Shown here in pieces: positions 17,888-24,612 of a DNA stretch of 24,742 nt. Source of the DNA: a bacterium (GTDB lineage Bacteria; Bacillota; Bacilli; Lactobacillales; Streptococcaceae). Location of the stretch: the NCBI GenBank assembly GCA_905221065.1, contig CAJNBS010000020.1, positions 1 to 24,742 on the forward strand. Reading direction: 5' to 3'. The notes under the pieces were generated by a model that was given only the letters and a program-made list of their open reading frames with translations, did not search any database and was not told the DNA's origin. Both the position numbers and the translations under genes were made by a program. The first letter of the stretch is position 1. Every line of letters begins with the position of its first letter.

Positions 17888-17910
17888 AAAAACTCAACTC
17901 TCTGCATTTT

Positions 17911-18060
17911 ATACTCAATGAAAATCAAAGAGCAAACTAGGAAGCTAGCCGCAGGTTGCTCAAAGCACTGCTTTGAGGTTGTAGATAGAACTGACGAAGT
18001 CAGTAACATATATACGGTAAGGCGACGCTGACGTGGTTTGAAGAGATTTTCGAAGAGTAT
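17911..18060 (-). repeat. BOX element, complete A-B-C
   Basis: The 150-bp element reads, on the minus strand, from ATACTCTTCGAAAATCTCTT (boxA side) through a central boxB with GTCGCCTTACCGTATATATG to boxC ending GATTTTCATTGAGTAT. Its ends are inverted repeats. It lies 38 bp past the pepN stop and just upstream of the ciaR promoter. BOX elements can change expression of neighbouring genes. Confidence 0.93.
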
Positions 18061-18098
18061 TACATGAGATAGCTGAGTTTTCTTTTATTTAGTCTTGA

Positions 18099-20645
18099 TT
18101 ATTTAGTTCCGTATTGAAGAACAACTGCTTCCACTGCAGCTTTTTCACGGTTAATCAAGTCAACACGCGCTGCAATTTCCTTGATTCCCATACCGATATT
18201 ACGGCTAAGAGCAAGATCAGAAAGTTGTGGCTCAAAGAACTCCTTGTATTCCGCCAAGCGTTGCTCTGTCTTAAATACATGAGCAGGAAGGATAACAAAG
18301 CTATCAAAGCTCATATCCCCACCAAGAGCTGCCTTAATCCAAGCCCAGTTTTCACGAGCCCAAGACCATGCTGTTTCCTGAGTTGCTTGATGGTTTAAGA
18401 ACTGGAAGTACCAAGCAGACAAGTCTTGTGGTTTGACCACAAATTTGTCCTTCCAAGAAGCAATCAAGGTTTGGATATTGTCCACATCTTTACTATAGGC
18501 AAGAGCAGCTGCCAACTGACGTTTAAAGACAGCATCTGTTGCGTGCGTATAAGTATCAAGATAAAGTGCTAACAAGTCTTTAGTCTCATGATGTTTCAGC
18601 TCATTGATCAGAACTTGTGAGCGAATGGCTGCTGGGAGTCCTGCAAGATTCTCCTTATGGGCTGCGAAGATTTGGCTAGCAACTTGACTAGCTTCTGCAT
18701 CATTTGAGCGAATCATCATAGAAATGGCCAACTGACGAACCAATTCATCCTCATCTGATTCTCCGTCTTTTGCTTCGAAACCAAGACGATCATAGTTGTG
18801 ACGAGCCAATTTAGCAACTAGTGCTTTGAAGGCTGTTTCAGCTTCTGTTCCTTCGTCGATAAAGCGTTCAAGGGCAGAAATCACTTGAGAAACAGCTGAA
18901 ACCACAAGGTAAGACTCTTCCTTAGCAAGTTTATCAATGACTGGGAGCAAGTCAGCATAAGAAATGTGCCCTGCTTCAGCAAGCAAGCGACGTTCTTGGA
19001 CGATTTGCAGTTTGCTTGTGTTATCAAGCTCAACTAGGTCTGCAAGAACTGCATCTAGTAAGTCTCCTTGATAGTCTGTAATGTAGTGGGCTGTATTTTC
19101 AGTATTGAGACGAAGAGCTCCTTCATTTTCAGCAAGAAGAGCTGCGTAGCCAGGGATTTCGATACTTTCAGTTTCAAGTGTATCTGGCAAGCCTTTCCAG
19201 TTGCTGTTGAGTGGTACAACCCAGAGACGTTTCTTGTCCTCGTGCTCACCGATGAAGAATTGTTTTTGTGAAATCTTCAAGACATCATTTTCAACTTTGA
19301 CAGTAAGTACTGGGTAGCCAGGTTGCTCCAACCAAGAATCCATGAAGGCTGCAACATCACGACCTGATGCTTGACCTAGAGCATCCCAAAGGTCACGTCC
19401 AATTGTATTGCTGTACTGGTGTTTTTCAAAGTAAGCGTGCAAACCTTTAGCAAAATCAGCATCACCTAGCCAACGGCGAAGCATGTGCATGAGGCGGCTT
19501 CCTTTAGCATAGACGATAGCACCGTCAAAGAGGGTATTGATTTCATCTGGGTGTTTAACTTCGACGTGAACAGACTGAACACCATCAGTCGCGTCACGTT
19601 TCAAGGCAGACGGAACACCACCTGTTTGGAAATCTTCAAAGATATTCCAACTTGGCTCGATAGCATCCACACAGACATATTCCATCATATTAGCGAAGCT
19701 TTCATTGAGCCAAAGGTCATCCCACCATTTCATAGTCACGAGGTTCCCAAACCATTGGTGAGCCAATTCATGTGCCACAACAAGGGCAACTTGTTGACGG
19801 CTGGCAAATGTTGAGTTCTCATCCACAACCAAGTAAACTTCACGGTAGGTCACAAGACCCCAGTTTTCCATAGCACCTGATGAAAAGTCAGGAAGGGCGA
19901 TATGGAGAGATTGAGGAATTGGGTACTTGACTCCGTAGTAATCTTCGTAAAACTCGATTGAACGAACGGCGATGTCCAGTGAGAAATCAAGATTAGATAG
20001 TGGGTGGGCTTTGGTTGAGTAGACACCTACGAGGGTACCGTTTTTAGTTTTAGCCGTTACTCCTTGTAAATCACCAGCGACAAAGGCCAACAAGTAAGAA
20101 GACATGCGAGGTGTTGTCTCAAACTTCCAGATACCTGTTTCCTTGCGGTTTTCAACATCGATTTCTGGCATGTTTGACAAGGCCACTTCACCTTCCGCTT
20201 GGTCAAAACGTAGAGAGAAGTCAAAAGTCGCTTTGGCTTCAGGCTCATCCACACATGGGAAGGCTTCACGCGCAAAATGGCTCTCGAACTGGGTAGACAA
20301 GACTTCCTTCTTGACACCATCAACTGTGTAGTATGAAGGGTAAATCCCTGTCATGTTGTCTGTGATTTTACCAGAAAAGGTAAGAACCACTTCAACTTGA
20401 CCAGCCTCAGCCAATTCGATATGAAGGGCTTCATTGTCATAGTCAACTGTAAATGGACGAGCTTGACCTGCAACTTCTACAGAAGCAATTTCCAAGTCTT
20501 TTTGATGAAGGGAAATACGGTCACTTTGTGCTTGACCAGTGATGGTCAGCTTCCCAGAAAACGTCTTGGTCTCACGACTCAAGTCTAAAAATAAATCATA
20601 GTGTTCAGGAACAAATTGCTTAATAAAATGTTCAACTGCTTGCAT
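18099..20645 (-). CDS. pepN: Aminopeptidase N (M1 zinc metallopeptidase)
   Basis: PepN (848 aa) trims N-terminal residues from peptides in the cytosol and helps amino-acid supply in lactic acid bacteria. The M1 signature is complete. The exopeptidase motif GAMEN is at 257-261, the zinc ligands are in HELAH (292-296), and the third ligand Glu315 is in LNESFA. A C-terminal helical domain, the ERAP1-like part, fills ~520-848. There is no signal peptide. Length matches lactococcal and streptococcal PepN. TAGGAG precedes the start, and an extended -10 lies ~50 bp upstream, so it is transcribed on its own. A BOX element follows and no strong terminator is seen. Confidence 0.96.
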   Translation of the reverse strand: MQAVEHFIKQFVPEHYDLFLDLSRETKTFSGKLTITGQAQSDRISLHQKDLEIASVEVAGQARPFTVDYDNEALHIELAEAGQVEVVLTFSGKITDNMTGIYPSYYTVDGVKKEVLSTQFESHFAREAFPCVDEPEAKATFDFSLRFDQAEGEVALSNMPEIDVENRKETGIWKFETTPRMSSYLLAFVAGDLQGVTAKTKNGTLVGVYSTKAHPLSNLDFSLDIAVRSIEFYEDYYGVKYPIPQSLHIALPDFSSGAMENWGLVTYREVYLVVDENSTFASRQQVALVVAHELAHQWFGNLVTMKWWDDLWLNESFANMMEYVCVDAIEPSWNIFEDFQTGGVPSALKRDATDGVQSVHVEVKHPDEINTLFDGAIVYAKGSRLMHMLRRWLGDADFAKGLHAYFEKHQYSNTIGRDLWDALGQASGRDVAAFMDSWLEQPGYPVLTVKVENDVLKISQKQFFIGEHEDKKRLWVVPLNSNWKGLPDTLETESIEIPGYAALLAENEGALRLNTENTAHYITDYQGDLLDAVLADLVELDNTSKLQIVQERRLLAEAGHISYADLLPVIDKLAKEESYLVVSAVSQVISALERFIDEGTEAETAFKALVAKLARHNYDRLGFEAKDGESDEDELVRQLAISMMIRSNDAEASQVASQIFAAHKENLAGLPAAIRSQVLINELKHHETKDLLALYLDTYTHATDAVFKRQLAAALAYSKDVDNIQTLIASWKDKFVVKPQDLSAWYFQFLNHQATQETAWSWARENWAWIKAALGGDMSFDSFVILPAHVFKTEQRLAEYKEFFEPQLSDLALSRNIGMGIKEIAARVDLINREKAAVEAVVLQYGTK

Positions 20646-20666
20646 AATTTTCTCCTATCTAAGTTT

Positions 20667-20705
20667 AAGAGCTAGAGCTCTTCTTCAAACAAACTTATTA
20701 TATCA
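20667..20705 (-). promoter_or_regulatory. pepN promoter and 5' leader dyad
   Basis: On the minus strand TGATATAAT (20697-20705) is an extended -10 without a clear -35. Between it and the ribosome site is a perfect dyad, AAGAGCT-ag-AGCTCTT (20667-20682), which could be an operator or an mRNA hairpin. Confidence 0.55.
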
Positions 20706-20766
20706 TGTTTTGCCAAAGAAAAAAGGATTGGCCGGTAATTTCCAAAACTTTCTTCCTTCTAATAGT

Positions 20767-21207
20767 CTACCGTGGGTAGACCTTGCGAAATTCTTCTAAA
20801 ACAACCTTGGTGTCAGGTGTAAAAGTTAGTCCTGCCTCCCTCATCCACTCGGTGAAACAGTCTTCATGAACCTGGCGCCAATAGGCTAAAGATTTGTCTC
20901 CCTCACCTTCTTTGAAGGCATGGTCAGCAGAAACTTGATTAAAGGATTCAACAGAAACCTTTGTAATTTCAACAATGCAGACAGCCTGATTTTGACTGTC
21001 TAAAATGACATCAAAAGTTCCTTCTTGTGGAAGGGGTTCTTCTTCTAGTGCGTAGAGGTCGTAAGCCGAGGCAGTTGCTGTCTTTTCGCCTCTTAGAACC
21101 AAATCTGCCAAGAGATCTGCTTCCACTCCAAAAGCCCAGGCATCTATCTCATCTCCAATTGAGGGATTGATTTGCTTGTAGGCATTCCACATTTCTTGCG
21201 GTGTCAT
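20767..21207 (-). CDS. ASCH-domain protein
   Basis: This 146-aa soluble protein matches the ASCH family, a PUA-like fold thought to bind RNA or act on modified nucleosides. Typical marks are the early MWNAYKQINP helix, the G-E-K-T-A-T-A pattern (GEKTATAS near residue 40), a middle strand ending VCIVEITKV and late GDKSLAYWRQVHEDCF. Its ATG overlaps the stop of the upstream gene (ATGA) and has AAGGAG before it, so it is coupled to that gene as the last member of a five-gene operon. Some ASCH proteins hydrolyse N4-acetylcytidine; whether this one does is unknown. Confidence 0.85.
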   Translation of the reverse strand: MTPQEMWNAYKQINPSIGDEIDAWAFGVEADLLADLVLRGEKTATASAYDLYALEEEPLPQEGTFDVILDSQNQAVCIVEITKVSVESFNQVSADHAFKEGEGDKSLAYWRQVHEDCFTEWMREAGLTFTPDTKVVLEEFRKVYPR

Positions 21208-22055
21208 AGGTTGCTCCTTTGTAATTTTTTACTTACTTCTTTTATACGTTTGAGATGGTCTGGATGATCAATCTCTAAATCAAAAATCTCTGGAATAGAA
21301 CTATAGTGGATAATGCACTTGATACCCATCTGATTCATTTTTTGTATGAACGAATCATTCAGATAACCTGCCACAGCAAAGTCAATCTTTTTCGTCCTTG
21401 CTTTATCCTGCATCTGTCTCAGTATATCTAACATAATGGGACTTTCCATATCATGCCATTGACTATTTCTAACAGTCGCAAAAACAAAAGAAGTCAAATC
21501 ATTCATTCCAACTACAATTTTTGAAATGCCCGTTTCCAGTATTCTATCCAAGTCAAAATACGCTGACGGTAATTCAATCATCGTGGCAATTTTCCCAGTA
21601 AAACCCTGCTGACGCAACACTCTAATAGCTTGCTCTAACTGCTCAGCATCATTGACAAAAGGAAAGATAACAGACAGATTGGGATTGGTTTGATAAACTT
21701 CTGTAACGACATATGCTTCAGCCTGAAATTCATCTGGACACGCCAGTAAACGCCTGGTCCCTCTATAACCAAACAAAGGATGACGTTCGTCAAAATGCTG
21801 TTTAGTTCCCTCTAAACAATTGGCTTCTGTATTCGTTAATTCAGAAAAACGATACCAGACCTCCTCATCTGAGTACAAGGAACAAATAGTGTCTAGATAA
21901 TCTTTTACAAATTGCTGACAACTTGGTAACAGGATGTTTTGGTTAAGCTCCCTCAATAAGTATTCCCCACGAATCATGCCAATGTGGTGAAATAGTTGAG
22001 GATAAACTTTTTCAATAATTTTTTCACCACTAAGAGCTAGTTGGTTTCTCATCAT
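21204..22055 (-). CDS. Orphan PEP-utilising-enzyme C-terminal (TIM-barrel) domain protein
   Basis: This 283-aa protein matches only the last domain of PEP synthase, pyruvate phosphate dikinase and PTS enzyme I. Recognisable motifs in order are GMIRGEYLL (25-33; family GLxRTEFL), HPLFGYRGTRR (92-102), MIELPSAYFDLD (159-170) and VVGMNDLTSFVFATVR (181-196; family GSNDLTQ). These residues bind PEP and Mg2+ in relatives. The ATP-grasp and phospho-histidine domains are absent. The usual late catalytic Cys (as in CGQAP) seems replaced by the AVAGY stretch near 227-231. It may bind PEP or a similar ligand without the full reaction. The gene overlaps the Nudix gene by 26 bp; the second of two adjacent ATGs (22050-22052) is better spaced from GGAAGGTG and may be the true start. 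Confidence 0.75.
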   Translation of the reverse strand: MMRNQLALSGEKIIEKVYPQLFHHIGMIRGEYLLRELNQNILLPSCQQFVKDYLDTICSLYSDEEVWYRFSELTNTEANCLEGTKQHFDERHPLFGYRGTRRLLACPDEFQAEAYVVTEVYQTNPNLSVIFPFVNDAEQLEQAIRVLRQQGFTGKIATMIELPSAYFDLDRILETGISKIVVGMNDLTSFVFATVRNSQWHDMESPIMLDILRQMQDKARTKKIDFAVAGYLNDSFIQKMNQMGIKCIIHYSSIPEIFDLEIDHPDHLKRIKEVSKKLQRSNL

Positions 22056-22530
22056 TCACCTTCCAATTCATATACAAGGTCTTGTCCAGTTCTGGAAATC
22101 CTAATAATTCAGACTTAACCTTCAAGACTAATGGCGATGCATTTTCTTCTGTGATTTTTTGAATATCCATCCAAACATATCCCAGTGAATCATTCGAACC
22201 GTCAGAAACAGTTTCAGAAATATTCACTTGAAATGCCTCCTCATTCATTTCAACATCATACAAGGCCATGATATGGTGAACCATAAAATTTGTTAACTCT
22301 TCCCTGACGAAAACATCGTAGATTCGAGGATTGGAGTAGCTTCTAACATTAAATCCTGTCTCTTCCATAACTTCTCTAATCAGCGTTTCCGTCAGTCCTT
22401 CACCAAGTTGCTGACTACCGCCGGGTAGATCATAACGATGTTGATAAGGGCCTCTCGTTTTTTCAATGCAGAGTAACTTGCCGTTTTCAAAGCAAACACC
22501 ATAAACTCCAAAGTGTTTTTTGATTTCCAT
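22030..22530 (-). CDS. Nudix hydrolase
   Basis: This 166-aa protein has a perfect Nudix box: Gly38-x5-Glu44-x7-Arg52-Glu53-x2-Glu56-Glu57-x-Gly59. The family hydrolyses nucleoside diphosphates linked to another moiety, needing Mg2+ or Mn2+. An N-terminal strand (HFGVYGVCFENGKLLCIEK) and the PYQHRYDLPGG approach are typical of small ADP-ribose, NADH or nucleotide pyrophosphatases, but the substrate cannot be read off. It lies 10 bp after the SDR gene and overlaps the next gene, so it is in the operon. In the context of a Tad2-like gene, an ADP-ribose-type substrate would be an attractive but unproven idea. Confidence 0.92.
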   Translation of the reverse strand: MEIKKHFGVYGVCFENGKLLCIEKTRGPYQHRYDLPGGSQQLGEGLTETLIREVMEETGFNVRSYSNPRIYDVFVREELTNFMVHHIMALYDVEMNEEAFQVNISETVSDGSNDSLGYVWMDIQKITEENASPLVLKVKSELLGFPELDKTLYMNWKVNDEKPTSS

Positions 22531-22540
22531 CCAACTCCTC

Positions 22541-23239
22541 CTACTTCAAAGACCAGCCACCATCAATAGTTAATATTTGTCCCTGCATGGCAGATGCCTT
22601 TCCACTGGCCAAAAAGAGACTGACTTCTGCCACTTCCTCTGGCTCAATCCAGCGTTTGATTGGCGTTTCACTAGCTACCCAGTCAGCCAATCCACCTGGC
22701 TCAAAGTCTGCAGCGGTCATACCCGTCTTGACGGCTCCTGGAGCAACCCCAAAGACCTGAATCCCAGCTTCTGCATAGTCTAGAGCCAACTGCTTGGTAA
22801 AGCCAGCTAGGGCGTGCTTCGAAGAAGTATAGGCGTGTCCACCACCACCTGCTAGGATAGAAGCAATGGAGCACATATTGATAATGATTCCTTTTTTATT
22901 CTCCAGCATTTGTGTCAAATAATGCCGAGTCAACTCAACAGGAGTCACATAGTTAATTTCAAAAATCTCTTGAATTTCCTGCGCCGTTTGCTCCAAAAGT
23001 GGTTTATAATCATCCAAAACTCCAGCAGTATTGCACAAAACATCCACCTGAGGACACCAGTCAAAAATAGGCTCCAAGTCCAAGGTCAAATCTCTCTGCA
23101 AAAAGTGGAAATCACCCTCTAAAAGTGGATTTTCACCTTGGTCAACTCCATAAACTTGATAGCCCTTCTCTAAAAAGAGGCAAGCTTGAGCTAATCCGAT
23201 ACCTGAGCTCACCCCTGTAATGAGTACACGTCTAGTCAT
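22541..23239 (-). CDS. Short-chain dehydrogenase/reductase (FabG-like)
   Basis: This 232-aa classical SDR binds NAD(P) through TGVSSGIG (8-15). It has the NTAG motif at 70-73 and the catalytic Ser124, Tyr137 and Lys141 (Y-x3-K). PGAVKTGM near residue 167 and the C-terminal ILTIDGG complete the fold. It resembles 3-oxoacyl-ACP reductases in sequence but stands far from any fatty-acid gene cluster, so it probably reduces another carbonyl. Asp33 at the end of the second strand favours NAD(H). The start overlaps the end of the Tad2-like gene by 8 bp. Confidence 0.9.
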   Translation of the reverse strand: MTRRVLITGVSSGIGLAQACLFLEKGYQVYGVDQGENPLLEGDFHFLQRDLTLDLEPIFDWCPQVDVLCNTAGVLDDYKPLLEQTAQEIQEIFEINYVTPVELTRHYLTQMLENKKGIIINMCSIASILAGGGGHAYTSSKHALAGFTKQLALDYAEAGIQVFGVAPGAVKTGMTAADFEPGGLADWVASETPIKRWIEPEEVAEVSLFLASGKASAMQGQILTIDGGWSLK

Positions 23240-23468
23240 GCACTTCTACCCAATCTGTCGCCAAAACATCACAAGGTGTCGGACTCCACATGGAAAAACC
23301 TTCTCCCTCCCCAGACACGTTGATTAGGAAATAGGGCGTCACTTCAAGCGCAACCCCATTTTGCTCGATAGTGTCAAAAAGTTGGACATAATTTTCCGCC
23401 CCTCCCCAACCAGTGCGTACATATTTTTTCTTAGCCTTTAAGCCAGGCAGTATTTCTTCAAATGTCAT
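23232..23468 (-). CDS. DUF2829 / Tad2-like small protein
   Basis: This 78-aa protein has the DUF2829 pattern: MTFEEILPGLKAKKKYVRTG, the W-G-G-x-E-N-Y turn, a mid-protein VTPYFLINVSG strand, then FSMWSPTPCDVLATDWVEV. This is the fold of Tad2, a phage protein that sequesters the cyclic ADP-ribose-type signal of the Thoeris defence system; related proteins bind other cyclic nucleotides. Here it is a chromosomal gene heading an operon, not part of a visible prophage. The frame is open to 23498, but AAAGGAG six bases before 23466-23468 selects the shorter start, which matches family N-termini. Cytosolic. Ligand and role unknown. Confidence 0.85.
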   Translation of the reverse strand: MTFEEILPGLKAKKKYVRTGWGGAENYVQLFDTIEQNGVALEVTPYFLINVSGEGEGFSMWSPTPCDVLATDWVEVHD

Positions 23469-23501
23469 GTTTTTCTCCTTTGATTCTACATTCTTCATTT
23501 A

Positions 23502-23535
23502 ATTATAACAAAAAACCGCTTTGCAACGGCTTTTT
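23502..23535 (-). promoter_or_regulatory. Promoter of the five-gene operon, next to an imperfect terminator
   Basis: On the minus strand TGTTATAAT (23502-23510) is an extended -10 about 35 bp before the DUF2829 start. Directly upstream is the hairpin AAAAGCCG / CGGTTTT (23512-23534, one bulged base) followed by TTTTTT. This would stop reading from the IS630-like element and insulate the operon. Confidence 0.6.
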
Positions 23536-23573
23536 GACTCATTTTAAATCAAAATCAATAAGCATTTTATAAT

Positions 23574-24465
23574 TATAGTCATTTAGTTTTAAAAAAGCGT
23601 TCCAAACATTCAAAAATATTTGGAACTTCCCTTAATAAATCCGTCACTTTCTTCTTCAAAATATCTCAAACTTGCTCAATAGGATTCAAATCTGGTGAAT
23701 GAGGTGGTAGAGGTAAGAGAAAGTGTTTATCTTGAATGTAAAGTTCATCCAAGATATGCTTGGGATGAAAACTGGCATTGTCCATAACAATGACATGAGG
23801 TGTCTTCAAAGCAGGCAGGAGTTGCGTTTTGAACCACTCCACAAAGAAATCACTTGTCATACTTTCCTTGTAAATCATGGGAGCTATAAACTCTCCATCT
23901 ACTTATCCTGCAACAATTGAAGTCCGCTCAAAACGCCGTCCGCTAATCTTTTCATAGACTTTCTCCCCTCTAAGAACTCGTGCATAAGGACGATAGAGGT
24001 AGCGGTCGATTCCCGTTTCGTCAATATATACGACTGGTAAATCTTTAAGGTCATCTAAAATATCAAGAAATTCAGCGACTTTCTCAGGATCTTGTTCCTT
24101 AAAGCTAGTCGTCTTTTTTTAAAGTGACCTTAATCTGCTTTAAAGCTGCCCATACTGAAGGGACAGCACAATCAAAATGTGCCGCAATTTCCCGTAAAAA
24201 AGCGTCTGGATGGGCCTCGACAAAAGCTTTCAATTCCTCTAAAGGAATCTTTCGCTTTTTGCCGACTCGCTTTTTCCGCTCTAAGTGTCCTTGTTCACGT
24301 CTTTCTTTTCCCACGTGAAGAGAGTTCTGACGCCTACATCAAAAACTTTGGCCGCCTCGACATGGCTATGTCCTTCTTTGATGTAATCTAATACTCCTTG
24401 TTTAAAATCTGTACTATATACCATAGCTTTATTATAATATTCTTATTTAAAACTAAGCAACTATA
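23574..24465 (-). mobile_element. IS630-family insertion sequence, decayed
   Basis: The 892-bp element is bounded by 24-bp imperfect terminal inverted repeats, 23574-23597 (TATAGTCATTTAGTTTTAAA plus AAAG) and 24442-24465 (inverse: TATAGTTGCTTAGTTTTAAA plus TAAG), about 20 of 24 matching. The TA at the tips fits the IS630/Tc1 TA target. Both ends are present but the transposase is broken, so it can move only if complemented in trans. It sits about 65 bp upstream of the DUF2829 operon promoter. Confidence 0.85.
23579..24424 (-). pseudogene. IS630-family transposase, broken by two frameshifts and two stops
   Basis: The N-terminus, MVYSTDFKQGVLDYIKEGHS, is a helix-turn-helix start. The frame shifts near 24310 into the segment VGKKRKIPLEELKAF...VTLKKDD, then shifts again at a seven-A run (24114-24120); six A would restore frame. 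The catalytic part follows: VVYIDETGI (first Asp), VIVMDNASFH (second Asp) and SPDLNPIEQ (Glu), the DDE triad of the family. Two in-frame stops interrupt it, one between SIVAG and VDGEF and one at the Trp expected after NPIEQV. The tail ends ECLERFFKTK. Homopolymer slippage at the A-run could be programmed in a living element, but the other three lesions argue for decay. Confidence 0.88.
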
Positions 24466-24612
24466 TCATGGCTTGTACTGAATATTTTATATATTGTCTT
24501 ACTTCGTCCTCACAAAAATATATCAAAAATCAAAAGCGCTTAGGAAAAAACTCTATTTCATGAGAGAATAGAATAAATCTTCCCACAATAAAACGCATAA
24601 TATCAAGTTTTT
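24466..24612. other. Short spacer between IS630 and IS3 elements
   Basis: This AT-rich stretch has no gene. Its right half contains the second arm of the long-distance inverted repeat. The left half (24466-24539) has no counterpart at the other end of the window. Confidence 0.6.
24540..24610 (-). repeat. Right arm of the long-distance inverted repeat
   Basis: Read on the minus strand this begins AACTTGATATTATGCGTTTT and continues ATTGTGGGAAGATTTATTCT, matching 136-205 at roughly 80-85 percent. As at the left, the repeat begins directly at the tip of an IS3 element, but here at the left end of the element rather than the right. Confidence 0.75.

Noticed and set aside
17842..18009. N-terminal extension of ciaR in the same frame
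   Set aside because: It runs through the promoter and BOX element; the start at 17841 has a strong ribosome site and gives the canonical CiaR N-terminus.
23469..23498. Ten-residue upstream extension of the DUF2829 protein
   Set aside because: AAAGGAG lies inside this extension at correct spacing for the shorter start, and family proteins begin M-T-F-E-E.
24113..24121. Programmed frameshift in the IS630 transposase at the A7 run
   Set aside because: The needed shift is +1 and three other lesions are present, so decay is the simpler reading.
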